From positions 60,524 through 124,523 of the forward strand of contig JAPZVO010000060.1 in the NCBI GenBank assembly GCA_029962745.1: a stretch of 64,000 bases of DNA. The letters run 5' to 3'. Below, one piece after another: positions 48,637-60,725 of this stretch (its first letter is position 1; every line of letters starts with the position of its first letter). Made by a program: the position numbers and the translations under genes. The notes under the pieces were generated by a model. The model saw only the letters and a program-made list of their open reading frames with translations. It was not told where the DNA came from and made no database searches. This stretch comes from Echinometra lucunter (taxonomy: Eukaryota; Echinodermata; Echinoidea; Camarodonta; Echinometridae).

Positions 48637-48765
48637 CTTGAACCAAAGTTTTAATTGAACCAATGAATGACTTTTTCCCGGCGTCTCCCTCTCCTAACAC
48701 ACCAAGATAGACAGGGTCATCAGCCTTCATGTCTCTTATTTTCTTGACTTTTTCTTCCAACCTAG
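48637..48765 (-). CDS. Host gene, exon: P-loop of IFI44-like NTPase
   Basis: 129 bp (43 codons) lies between acceptor TTCATAATAG and donor CAAG|GTAAGTG, phase 1 at both ends. A short charged helix (RLEEKVKKIRDMKADD) follows the membrane exon directly in frame. It leads to the strand and loop VYLGVLGEGDAGKKSFIGSI, which aligns with the LxGxxGAGKSS P-loop of IFI44-type proteins; the Ser/Thr that normally coordinates magnesium is Lys here. It would sit in the cytosol just under the membrane. GIMAP-like P-loops are an alternative. The degenerate loop could mean weak or lost nucleotide binding. Confidence 0.7.
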
Positions 48766-49317
48766 CTATTATGAAAAGGAAATGTTGAGGGAAAATGATG
48801 ATGTGAATGCTTCTCTCATCCTTTCCCTAAGGAATAGTAGTTTTCACATTTCAATTTCATCCACGATGTAAAAAAATTGTACCAGATGCTAAATTTTAGG
48901 AAAGTTTTAGGAGTGTTGTATGTTAATCTTGTCAGGAATGCCGCAAACATGGTGAATTATAAACTGAAGTTTCTTATGTCTTTACATTAAAAGCCCCTGT
49001 AAATGCTTGTTCCCTTAAAAAGCTGAGTTAGAACCAAAGTTTCATAACTATAGTGCCGACCGTTGCCAACCAGGGACAAAAAAGATGCGTCCATCGACAA
49101 CCAATGCAATTAAAACCCTTCGCCTCACTATAGGAGTACGACTGCTTTGCTGATTACCTAAATAAAACACAATAAGAAATTTAAACTGTACGAGGCAACT
49201 TGGCGCGGATCGGTTTCAGAAAGATCGTCGACCGGTTGCACAGATCTCATATCGGTAACAGACTAGTTGTAAATTTGCCACCCCCTCCTCCGGACAAATA
49301 TGATGGGCAAGTGTCCA

Positions 49318-49692
49318 CAGCACCGGCATAAATCCGTTTTGAGGAATAGGGGGGGGGGGGGTGATCGACTTTTTTGACAAAATTTTTGCGTGAACTCACA
49401 TTTAACTATATATACACACACACACACACGCCCTTACTCACACAAGCAGACCCTCCACACACATATTCTTTTATTTAGTGAGCGAGCGAAAATAAGCGCT
49501 TTTTTAAAAGAACATTTCAAATGAATATTCCTCTATGTGACAGTCGTTTATGACATTTTAATGAAAAAATTCACCAACTGATTAATTGCTATATCATCTT
49601 TCCTTAAAATGAGGGGGGTATTTCTACATGCCACCCCCCCCCCCCCTCGAAAAAGTTGGGGATATCTCCCCCCCCCCCCCCCGGATTTAGGC
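49318..49692. mobile_element. Fragment related to the hAT-type element
   Basis: GGCATAAATCCG...TTTTGAGGA, GAGCGAGCGAAAATAA and the C-rich end before CGGATTTAGGCC parallel phrases within 46380-46860. It is a diverged relative with two C runs; no clear target duplication was found. Confidence 0.5.
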
Positions 49693-49937
49693 CAATGGCC
49701 AACAGGAAGATTTGCAAACGGTCACCGACGCACAGTGGGCCAGGATGGCTCCAAAGTGCGCCAAAATTCATGTTCACTCAGTTTTGCTCAAATATTCTGG
49801 TTAAATGATGAGTCATAGAGTAATCGGACCCGTAGAATCTTTTGTTGTATTGTTCATAATGCAAGAAGAATGAATGAATTATTTTGAAGAGTCTTCGAAA
49901 TTATTTCTGAAGATTTACTGAGAAAAGGAATACATGC

Positions 49938-50405
49938 AGATAGATATACAGACAGATGGAGGAATGGATAGATAGACAGATAGATAGATAGCTTGAGGGA
50001 TTCAATCCAGGGTGTAAATAGATTGATGAATTAATAGATAAATTGATCTGGGGGTGGAGGCAGGATACTCGTATAGATAGAGAGATGGATGGATAAATAG
50101 AAGGATCCCTAAAGATAATGTGGATGAATAGGACAGATATAGATAGAGGAATGCATGGGCCTACAGATAGATACTACGGATGGATGGATGGATGGATGGA
50201 TGGATAGATAGATAGAATGAGGGATAGGAGTAGATGTGTAGATGAATGAATAAAATGATAGAGGGGTGGATACGTATAGATAGATAGATCATGGAGAGAC
50301 AGATCTGTGATGATGTAGATGGATGGATGAATAGATAGATAAAGAGGGATAGGTGTAGATAGATAGGTGGATGAAAAGAGAGAGGGAGTATGTGTATGGA
50401 TAGAT
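49938..50405. repeat. GATA/GATG tetranucleotide tract
   Basis: Degenerate tetranucleotide satellite. It gives a repetitive HPSI-type frame on the minus strand that is not a gene. Confidence 0.9.
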
Positions 50406-51043
50406 GAATGAGCAACTTAGCTATATAGTTACTACAGTCATTCGTGGAAATGACCTACCAGTAATTGCAAAAGAAAATGAATATGCTAAAATAATTTAAC
50501 AGATTTTGGATTCCATACCATGTAAATAGTCGCTATACCTTTTAGCTGTGAAGCGTAGTATATTAAAATCCTCAGGCATATCCGCCTATAAGTATGTCAT
50601 ACCATATCGCAGAGGAAAGTTTTAGGTTTATAACAACACACTTTCGACTTTAGAAGAGGGATTTTTCAACAACTGAAACCAGCCCTTTGATTAATCAATC
50701 TCGTTTACTTATAATTTATTAATCTTGTTTACTGTCATCAGTGTTTATGGGATATTGCTATGTAAAATCAAAAGAGTCATGCGCGCCCCCATGCGGCGTT
50801 GTATATGGTGACAGAGAATCTTTCAGTGGCTGCGCGGTCCAAAATAACACAATTTTCCGGGTAATGTGCCAAAGAAAATCGGCGCTAAAATAAAAACGGG
50901 CAGAAACGGGCAGTCAAATATGGTATCAACTTAAAGCTGAGACATCAAGAAAAATGGTAGTAGTAAAATTGACCTGGAAATCCGTGGAAATCTAAATGTT
51001 TCTTATAGATTCATTTAAAAAACACGGATAATCAGTCTATTTT

Positions 51044-51540
51044 CAAAAGTTGTGCAGAATTGAAATTCATAGTTGATTTCCAGCGCACAAGTAATGCAAA
51101 AATTCATTCTGATTTCGAACTCAAAACTTGTGCACGATTATACTGTGATTCGATTTCGAACTTAAAACTTGTGCACGATTACATTGTGATTCGATTTCTA
51201 GCTCAAAAGTTGTGCAGAATTGAAATTCATAGTTGATTTCCAGCGCACATGTAATGCAGAAATTCATTCTGATTTCGAACTCAAAACTTGTGCACGATTA
51301 TACTGTGATTCGATTTCGAACTTAAAACTTGTGCAAGATTACATTGTGATTCGATTTCGAACTCAAAAGTTGTGCAGAATTGAAATTCATAGTTGATTCC
51401 CAGCGTACAATTATTGCAGAAATTCATTATGATTTCGAACTCAAAACTTGTGCACGATTATACTGTGATTCGATTTCGAACTTAAAACTTGTGCAAGATT
51501 ACATTGTGATTCGATTTCGAACTCAAAACTTGTGCTCGAA
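51044..51540. repeat. 160-bp tandem array, three copies
   Basis: Units begin CAAAAGTTGTGCAGAATTG at 51044, 51204 and 51364, an exact 160-bp period. Each unit contains about four 40-bp subunits built on GATTTCGAACTCAAAACTTG. The copies differ at few positions. Confidence 0.92.
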
Positions 51541-51649
51541 TTCGTCCCGTACCAAGCGGCTATCTAAGTGTACGTACGCAATTTTTTGGTCCGAAATCAT
51601 GTTGCCAGCTTGCAGTTCATTTACTGTCTTTGTGATATTTCTTGTAGAA

Positions 51650-53421
51650 TATTTTAATTTTATACTGTTTAAACATAAAACCTTGATTACTATCCCTAAA
51701 ACAATTTTACCGTAATTTTTGTCCCATCAAAATTGCATGTTGTAAAATATATGAAAACATGTGGTTAAAAAATGTAAAGCGGCAACATATCAAGAATTCA
51801 TTTCATGATATGTTGCCAAAAGACAATGCACACACCTGTATCAAAGATCACCCCGTGTTTAAAACGAAGATCTACACACAGCGCAGCACCGTGGCGTTTG
51901 TCATTGCATTTGATCTGAACGTAACCGACTGCTTGTTGTGTGCAGCGCTGGCAGATTAGAGCTTTGAACATCAAGCGATCGAGTTATTCCAAAATGTGCA
52001 TAGAAAAACGGCAAATATGCAACTTCTACCGGAATTTGGAGACTCAAATGCAAGTATTTTAGGTAGTGAAATATTTAGGGTGAATTTGTACATGTACTTA
52101 GAAAGTCATTATAGATTATAAGGAGGTGCGAAACTACACTAGCGCCGAATTTTAGGTTGTGGGCAAAGTTGTAAAATATCTAGGGTGAATTTGTACATGT
52201 TTGAAAGTCATTATATAAGGAGGTGCGAAACTACACTAGCGCCAATTCGATTTTTGGGACAAAGGTCTATAGATAAATTAGTTAGTAGGGTACTCTCGAG
52301 CTCTCCACGCGTGAGTCACGGGTAGCACGCCGCGTAGGCTGCCGGCTGCCGGCGCCAAAGTATGGTCACACGTACGAACTAGCGCCAAGTTATGGAGAGT
52401 AAGCTAGCGTCAGGGATAATGATTATTATAATAAACAGAAAACAAAATTTTAATTTAATTGTACCTACCTGAATTGGCTGTGACTTTCGGAATGCAGCTA
52501 AACTCGGACTCGGTCTCAAGTGCTTACTAAATTCGCTGTTTGGTGTGTAGCTAGCTGAACCTCCAGCCGGCGCGGCGCGGCTCCAGTAGAATATAATATT
52601 TTGCCAGTTATAATGGCTAGGTGAATTTTCATGTAGAAAATACTCTTTGGTACTGCAAGTTATACATTTTTTCGACAGCTTGTTTATTTTAAAATTTGAA
52701 AAATATATATTTGTTTCTTGGTCAGTTAATTTTAATCAAATCATCATAATAAAAACGTATCTTTAAAAAAATATTAAACGGCAACATATCACGAAATGAT
52801 TTCTTGATATGTTGCCAATATAACCGTTGACAAACCAGTTGTAAAAATTGTCACTTGTACAATAAATATGTCTTAGCGTTTTTCTGAATGTTAAATGTAA
52901 AACATACTTGTATTTTATTTGGAATAATGACGCCAGATCTGATATTTTATAAGCAAAATAAGTTTTAAAATACTTACAAATTACGCATTGTAAATGTACA
53001 ATTTGGCAACATATCACAAATTCATTATTTCCGCATGAATTCGTGATATGTGGCCAATTTATTATTTTTCCAATGGGTGCTTTGTAAGTTAATTTTGATT
53101 TTTTTTTTTTTTTTGCTAAAAATAATCAAATCTGCCAATATTATTTCATTTGACGTAACCAAAATTTTCTAAAATGAATTGTACAGTAAAAACGTGGCTA
53201 TGATATTAAACACGGGGTGATCTTTGATACAGGTGTGTGCATTGTCTTTTGGCAACATATCATGAAATGAATTCTTGATATGTTGCCGTTTAACATTTTT
53301 TAACCACATCATTTCATATATCTTACAACAAGCAATTTTGATGGGACAAAAATTACGGTAAAATCGTTTTAGGAATAGTAATCGAGGGTTTATGTTTAAA
53401 CATTATAAAATTTAAATAAAT
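51650..53421. mobile_element. TIR element with internal hairpins
   Basis: Inverted arms of about 213 bp (51650-51862 and 53206-53421) bound 1.3 kb without a coding frame. Four copies of a hairpin GGCAACATATCA...TGATATGTTGCC lie at 51781-51817, 52780-52816, 53005-53055 and 53251-53287. A local duplication of about 70-85 bp occurs at 52066-52150 and 52176-52247 (GGTGCGAAACTACACTAGCG). The family is unknown. Confidence 0.75.
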
Positions 53422-56174
53422 ATCAAGAAATGAATTCTTGATATCAAGAAATAGGATTAAATGTTAAAACGGCTTGCCATACGCCCTTGCCCACTGTGCG
53501 ACGGGTCGTCGTCTCTTTGTCTCAATGATTATTGATGACGAAATGTTTTTGAAAGGGTCCACTATCGGTAAACAAAGCACATCGATTTGGTCTGCTCTAA
53601 TAAGAAGGAAAATAGTTTGTGACATATGGACCTCAGATCAACGGCATTTATTTGCCTATTGATTATTGATTGGTTGACTACAGATCACGGACCAAATTAA
53701 AGATAAGAGAAACGATTTCCCGACAAAGTGCTGGGTAAAAACCAAGTCACTCTAGAAGGGCAACCGTTCGCCGATCAGGGCAACCAGTTCGTTGTCAGTG
53801 TTCTTATATAGAATTTTTGAAGTTTTTTAAAGTTTGTTAAAGGTCGACTGGAGTTTTTTTTTTTTTTATGTTACAATGAAGACTTCAAACCGATCAAAGA
53901 GGTTTTTTCAAAGATTTCTTTTATATTTTCCATTTTTCAAAATAATAATACCTTCACAAATAATCGAGGTAACAAAACATATATCAGTATATTCGCATAC
54001 CAGAATCATTCCAAATAGAAAAACATTACATTTTAATACATTGAAATAAACTTCTAACAAATAAGTCAAACATAACATTTTACCGGCATGATCATATTCA
54101 TAGTATAATTGAATGGAAGTTTATATTTTAAACAATTTAAAAAATAAAACAGGAGAAAGAAAAAAAAAAGAAGAAGAAAGCGAAAAATTCTAAAAAGAAA
54201 GAAATAAATGGGAAGGAGAGAGATAGAGAAAGAGGGAGAAAGAGAGAAGAAAAGAAAAGAAAGAAAGACAAAAAAATAGAAAAAACCCTTCCCTACCACC
54301 CCCCCCCCCCAAAAAAAAAGGGGGGGAAAGGGCCGATACTGTTTCACTGCATGACTTCACATACAAATTCAGAATCATCGGAAATTATGTTATTTCATTA
54401 TGTGCACTTAGCTTCCCAGGTCCACCCTCTCGTCTCGGAAGTCAAAATTTTCCCACTTTCTAAGGTGTCTTGAGAGGGTACCTCGCCCTTATCCATTTTT
54501 CTCCTCTAACCGATTCTCTGACATTATTGCTTTAATCTCTTCAACGGTCGGAGGTGTCTGTCTATTCATACATTGATGCGTCATGTGTTTAACTAATATA
54601 AAATTAAATGATTTAGTAAATTTTCTTTCCCCACATTATTCATCTCGACTTCTGAATAATTTCTCTCAAATTTTGATCTTTTAAAATGGGATATTTGAAT
54701 TCCTTACTAGCCTTTTCCACATCTTTTCAGTATGAAAAAGACTCGGAAAAAACATACCTATATTTCTTCTTCTCTCTTACAAAATAAACAGTATTTATTC
54801 TGCACTACTCCAAAACGCTACAAATGATGATTTTTGTATACAGTTTTATTGTTTACACAATAATCTGTTAAATCGATCGCTAGAGGTAGCCGGCCTCGAA
54901 ACTACTTTCCCAGGATCCCCATACCATTGTTTCAGCCTCTCTCATTGTACTTCTTACTCCCAAGCAGAAGCCGAGCAGTTTCTTTCCTCCGTTACCATTT
55001 TTAGCCAATCGACAACCAGTTGGCAACCTAAAGACCACTGATATTACCATTCCAACAAAGGGAAGACTATAACGATTAAATTTCTTACTCAAAGTGGATT
55101 GTGATTAGTCGTCTGCAGCCCAGCAAAATCTTTAATCAATTGGCTCCGTTTCGCACGGTAAAATTTCTTTCGTATTCATGGTATTTCGGGGATTTGGGTT
55201 GGTGCTGGTCGTCGATAGTCGCAGCACTTTGCTTGTTGACAGTAGTTGCATGCCTCAAGAAATTTAGACTTAGACTTCGAGGTTTTCGATGCAACATCGA
55301 AAACCTCCAACCGATCAAAAGCGTCAGTTGAAAACTTTTGGAATACTGCCAGAAACCTTTTAACGACCACTGATAACCAACCGGTTGTCGTTGACTGTCG
55401 ACCAGTTGCCCCTCAGTTGACTTTCAGTTGGCTTAAACTGCAGACAAGTAAGCGGATCGAAAATCTTGTTCTGACGAAACTGGTTGTGAGAAGGTTTTTC
55501 TAGATTTCCCGAGGTTAGCCGACAGTTCCCAAACTGACTGCCAACTAATAATAAACCACTGATGTCAATTGCTTGTCGACAATCGACTGTTGTCATGATT
55601 GCCGAGCCAATTTCAGCTGAGAAAAGTTTGGCAGTTCAGTGATTAAGACCATTGGTCCATTTAATTTCCAAATATTTTCCGAACACGGATCAACCACCAT
55701 AAAACTTATTTCAGCCTCAGCTGAGTAAAGGATAAAGATTGGTCAGTCTGTCTGTCAGCAAGTTAAGCGTATTTGGAGACGACGAAACCACTGACCCATC
55801 TGCATTGTCTGTGTGATCACTGACAGGGACCGGGTTAGATTACCAGCGGATTTTTATTTTTTAACTTTGAAAAAAAAAAATCCAAGAAGGACCAGTATGC
55901 CCTGGGAACTTTTGAATTAAGCTGCGCTACTCTATCATATGAATATTATGTTCTTGACTCTGACAAGATGACAGTCGCTCCACTTAACAATATTGCATTA
56001 AAAAGTGTCGAATATATATTGGAGATGATAACCATTTGATAACAAAAAAAAAACGTACTGCATGTATCTAACTTACATTCCAAAAAAAAGGGGGTCGAGA
56101 TAATGTTTTAAACAGAAATATTAATCATAACCAGTCAATCCGCTGGTCCCCTAAAAGTACGCTATTATATTTCC
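53422..56174. other. Anonymous intronic DNA with a diverged repeat
   Basis: No exon recognised. Phrases built on CCGATCAAA, TTTTGAA and CAGTTG recur at 53760-53930 and 55270-55450, pointing to an old repeat. A purine-rich tract ends in C11 A9 G7 near 54299-54326. Confidence 0.45.
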
Positions 56175-56655
56175 AGGGGGGTGTTTCACAAAGACTAAGG
56201 TTGACTAAAATCGCACTTAAATATGGCGCCATTCATGCCATTGTTTTCTTTCACCATGGATCTCTCAGAGGATTTGCAAATCATGGTCACAAATCTGCAG
56301 AATTGACAGTTTTTATGGTTCATTGATGAAGAAGACAAAAAATGTAAATTCCTCAAATTTGTGACAATGATTTGCGCATCCATTGAGAGACCGATGGTGA
56401 AAGCAAACAGTGGCATGAATGGCCAGCCATAGTTAAGTGCAATTTTAGTCAATCTTATGGGGTGTTGCAAGAAAGTTGCGATTGATTGCAAGTTGCAGTT
56501 GATTGTCGCTGGCCAATCAAAATCATTGTTGCATGCATGCCTTCTTAAAAGGGCAGACCCTGAGCCAATCAGAATGGTTGTTTCAAAATTAGCAATTATT
56601 TGCAATTGATTGCAACTCTCTTGCAACACCCCATTAGTCTTTGTGAAACACCCTC
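56175..56655. mobile_element. Outer MITE, GGTGTTTCACAAAGAC family
   Basis: The left TIR starts GGGTGTTTCACAAAGACTAAGG and the right TIR ends CTTTGTGAAACACCC. The right TIR is split by the inner MITE at 56458-56633. Matching blocks continue inward (GACTAAAATCGCACTTAA; TTAAGTGCAATTTTAGTC). Non-coding. Confidence 0.85.
56458..56633. mobile_element. Inner MITE with TTA duplication
   Basis: 176 bp with inverted ends TGGGGTGTTGCAAG and CTTGCAACACCCCA between duplicated TTA (56455-56457 and 56634-56636). A 3-bp TTA duplication is typical of PIF/Harbinger elements. Confidence 0.88.
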
Positions 56656-57214
56656 CAGTTCTGCCTGACTGAATCAATCTGTGGGGGGGGGGGCACACTC
56701 AAGTTTTATGTTGACAGGTCTGTCCCTCAGCCAACGCCAAAATGGGGGTCTAAGGAACGGACTAGTAGGGGAAAAACATATGGTCTTTAGACATGTGGAA
56801 CTACCCAGCTGAGCGAAAAAAAAAACATGGTCTAAGGAACTGTGCAAGGCCGTTAGCGTTTACATTTGCAGTACATGAAAACGCTCAGTGCGTCAGCAGG
56901 CATTTTTTTCCAAACTTGCCCAGGCTTGCGGCACCTAGTGTGGGTATTCTATGCATGCATATCATATTGCAATTGCACCCGCAAGTGAGTGGACTAGACC
57001 GGAGCTCGTGCGTATGTAACTCTATGGAGTATGGACGATAGGAGCGTACGTATGTATCAAAGACCTGGGATCGGGCAGGGGGAAACACAAGAGAGAAGCT
57101 GGTTCGTTCCACCTTGATAACGGCAATTTATGGAAATTCGGGTATCTCGACAACGGCAATCGGAAGCCCACTACATGGGTCGTCATTTTGGGGTATCTTG
57201 AGAACTGCTGTCCG

Positions 57215-57253
<39 letters not shown>

Positions 57254-57320
57254 GGGGGGGGGCGTCAAAGCGGCACGTCCCAGGACTGCAATATACACGA
57301 GTGCCCCCCCCCCCTCCCCC
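57215..57320. repeat. Homopolymer cluster (A, G, C runs)
   Basis: A run of about 27 A passes into about 17 G at 57219-57262, followed by C-rich runs near 57304-57320. Confidence 0.85.
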
Positions 57321-57438
57321 CTTCCCCTCCTCCGGGGCAGTCTATGAATACGTAATGAGCAGGAACCGACATAGGAGCTTCTCATTTACAACATATTGAA
57401 CATTATTGCCTATATATAAGAGGACCGTTTTTCTCGAG

Positions 57439-57470
57439 TTAAAACAAAACAAAACAAAACAAAACAAAAA
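57439..57470. repeat. (AAAAC)n microsatellite
   Basis: Six pentanucleotide units. Confidence 0.9.
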
Positions 57471-57842
57471 CGTTATCTGCCTTCCTCCGCATGATACACT
57501 AACACACACACAGCAAGGTCCGGTGAACCATGGGCGCATGCGCACTCCTTACGTCTAGTCTGTGCAACCGACCCTTATATATTATTCAAACATTGGTTCA
57601 TATAAATACTTCCTGTGGATATTGTTCTTTTAAATTTTGCTGACGTGTATGTTAACAACTATAACCCTAATGTTTATCCCATTTTCAAGTAGCAAAATGA
57701 GTTTTTTTTTTTTTATTCATTTCTTTTTGGTTTGTTTAATTGTAATAATGTTAACCAATGCCTTTAAGTGGACGTATTTCACAATCGAAATATCAAAACT
57801 TGGTTTTCGGATGCCCGAAAACAACGCTGACGTGTATTAAAC

Positions 57843-58130
57843 ATACCTGCACACGTGTAAAACCAATGGGAATTCCATTGCGCGACAAGCACAAAAAAGC
57901 GCTGTGAACGTTGTGCGGGGAGCCGTCTGAGTGCAGGGATCATATCGTAGGGTTGAGTGTAGCCGTTGCATGGGGATCCCCTCAGACATTAAATTCAGCG
58001 GAAATCATGAATGGAATATCATACGATCTCACACACTTATCTTCTATGCGAGGCGGACAGTATGAGACTATGCTTCATCGGTTTCATGCCGATTCTATTT
58101 TTGCTACCCAAACTGGTAGCCCTTGCGACG
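57843..58130. repeat. Dispersed repeat, copy B
   Basis: Diverged partner of 24870-25125, in the same orientation. Confidence 0.5.
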
Positions 58131-58918
58131 GCCTCCGGTTGCTAATCTACTAGCATACATCCCAATTCAATTTAGCATCTCCAGCACCCCTTGCTCCTCT
58201 CTCATAGTGTTAAGACACTTTTTCTACTTTATATGAGAGGAGCCTCACAACGAGATGGTGGTTTGAATGAATAAAGTTTTTAATCTCCACAACGTTAACA
58301 CAATTGCCTCATATGAGCCGGGCATTAGTATATGGGGGAGGGGTATATTTGGTTTCGTTTTTAATAAACATGACACAACTACTTCCGCAAAGTTAACCTA
58401 AGGCAGCTTCAATAGCCCTATCTATCACCTTTATAAATATGCCGACTTTACATTGACATGATATTTATGGGCAGTACAATAGGATTTCGAAAATGCACGT
58501 GAGTTGATTTTTCGAAAGTAGTTTTTATCGTGTTAATACTGAAGTCCATTAGCTTACATGACTGTGGGTCGATCGTGGATTTTTTTTTTCATTTCAATTA
58601 TAAAACTTTAAAAAAACATGGGCAAATAAATAAACATATGCAACAAATCTAAGTATTGATAGACAATATGAGTTATATGAAGCCAGAAGTCTTTTTTTGG
58701 AGGGGCGATGTACGCTTGGGAAACACATTACTATAGGAATTTCTCGTAGAAGATACAGATAGAGTGGGGCATACCAAAATGATCATGAAAATAGATATAC
58801 ACCATTTAGGAAAACAGTTATTGATCATTTTTTCTGTTAGCATAATCAACATCTGAGATAATACGAGCATTCATTTGCAGATTCCTTCCTTTCATGAAAT
58901 GCAAAATGTGGGACTTAC

Positions 58919-59035
58919 CATGATTGCGACTCCGCCATTTGCTTCTGAACATCCACAAGACACAGATCATTACAAAGGTGAATAACAGAATGCATATTAC
59001 GCTTAAGACTGCAGCCAGTGCTACATTACTACCTG
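58919..59035 (-). CDS. Host gene, exon: transmembrane segment
   Basis: 117 bp (39 codons) from a tandem acceptor CAGCAG to donor CATG|GTAAGTC, phase 1 at both ends. It codes AGSNVALAAV, a hydrophobic helix of about 22 residues (LSVICILLFTFVMICVLWMF) and a basic stop-transfer RSKWRSRNH, the usual topology of a type I receptor with the Ig part outside. It joins in frame to the Ig exon upstream and the P-loop exon downstream. The CAGCAG acceptor could give two forms differing by one residue (Ala). Confidence 0.8.
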
Positions 59036-59838
59036 CTGAATAAAGAAGGGGAAAGAAAAAAATGAGAGATATCAGTGCAACAATGGATGTCGATTGAATA
59101 TTACAAGCTAGCGAAGTGAGCGAAGAAAAGCACACTTTTTTCCAGATAAAACATTATTTCGTCATCAAAAAAACACGATAGGGTATTATTCGGTCAACTT
59201 GCTTGGATTCCCAATTGATTTCCCCTTCCCCAACTATCCTGTATCTAATATTATACGAGTGACCGAAGCGAGAGAGGAAAAATTTACTTTCTTTGATACT
59301 CCTCAAAGGTATCCGAATAGTATATCTTATCATCCTTCTGTCAAATATGATCCTTTTTGGCTTTTTCGCTTACCTTCCAAATAAAAGCCACTGTTTTTAT
59401 GAGCGAGCCTTAGTAATGCACTTAGTAATAAAAAAAAACAACGGTTTGGGAAAATGTTTTTGATTTGGGTTTCAGTTCGGTTTTTAGTTATAGTGTCATG
59501 GCAAAGTATTGTGTTAAGTCCATGGTTGAAGTTGGTAATTTGTATATACAGAGCAATTTTCTACGAATGATAGGTCGTACATATCGCAAAAGGTTTGGAT
59601 TTTATCATGACATGAGGGAATGGCATAGAAAGGTCGTAATGAAGAATATTACAATTGAAACCAATACACCTGAGTAAAGATGGTTATTGTAATACCTCTT
59701 CAGTGATAGACGACTTTACTGACTTTAATAATGTTCCCATGACTGTGTTATTCGCTTAGTTAACACTGCCAAATGGAAGCGAAACGAGTTTCACCTAAAG
59801 AATTGGTCTTCAAATATTGCCATAAATGAATGAAATAC
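59036..59838. other. Intron between Ig and membrane exons
   Basis: Contains phrases with GCGAGCGAAG-like repeats at 59105-59125 and 59265-59280 and no recognised exon. Confidence 0.5.
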
Positions 59839-60222
59839 CCTGAACATGTTGAGGGAGGTAGACTGCAATCGTGTGGTTTGCCATCCCGTCGATTGCCAAA
59901 CCTTTACCGACGCAGGTAAAATGTTGTTTCTTCGACTTGATATGAGATGTGTCAAGGTTTACAGTCAAAGTTTGGTCAAAGATTCCGTTTCCCCGGTCCC
60001 TGTTTGTCAAAGTTGATTCATTCAGCACTTGTTTCCATTGTTCAGATGACATGGCTGCTACCCAGGTAAGATTAACCATTGGCTTAGCACCAACAACTTT
60101 ACAAGTAAGTTGAATACTAAGATCATCTGATGTCGTGTGGAGTGAACAAGAGTCACTGATCTCGTCAGCAGAGACGTCATCCTCACATTCCCCAATGCGA
60201 ACAAATGGTCGTGTTGCTATCA
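59839..60222 (-). CDS. Host gene, exon: Ig-like domain
   Basis: 384 bp (128 codons) from acceptor TTCCTTATTACAG to donor CAGG|GTATTT, phase 1 at both ends, the classic form of an Ig-domain exon. The domain shows the core pattern: Cys in IQLTCKVVG, Trp in VNLTWVAAM, and the second Cys in QHFTCVGKG, followed by a last strand HTIAVYLP. N-glycosylation sequons are at NLT, NES and NHT. An acidic stretch with two further Cys (ECEDDVSADEISDSC) precedes the domain. It would be extracellular, next to the membrane. Upstream exons (signal peptide, any further Ig domains) were not found before the window end. Confidence 0.8.
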
Positions 60223-60551
60223 CTGTAATAAGGAATCGACATACATTTTCGTTAAGAGACAACTCTGTGTAGACCTGCTGCCCACGAGGCCGACCCTGTA
60301 TCTCGTAGATAGGTGCGCCCCCACGTGTGTGAGCATGTTAGAAAGTAAGAAATAAGGCGTAAGAAATGTATTCCTTTGTCGTAGTGTTTGCCTATCAGTG
60401 ATTTTAATGAGTTCAATGTCCACCTAATTTTCGGTGCAGATGTTATGTGCACCGGAAAGTAGGTTCCACCACTTTTGTTTTATTACACATGTCTTACCTA
60501 TAATTTTGATTATGATTACTTCATTGCAGACATGTATGCAAGTTATTTTTG

Positions 60552-60710
60552 CAAGTCCAAGTCAAGTCTTAACATTTTAATCAAGTCAAAATGAAGTCTT
60601 TTGGCCATAAATCAAGTCAAGTCATGTCGCGAGTCATTCCAACTCCTGTCAAGTTAAGTCACAAGTCATCACAGGTCAAGTCAATTCAAGTTCAAGTTAA
60701 GTTTATATCA
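60552..60710. repeat. CAAGTC-type tandem tract
   Basis: Degenerate repeats of CAAGTC/AAGTCA without a gene. Confidence 0.75.
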
Positions 60711-60725
60711 TTACCACACAATTTT

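Noticed and set aside
49938..51540. Direct repeats considered as a CRISPR array
   Set aside because: The repeats are contiguous without unique spacers and the genome is animal; they are simple and tandem repeats.
56195..56698. Minus-strand frame of 167 codons
   Set aside because: Spans two nested MITEs, so the frame is an accident of inverted repeats.
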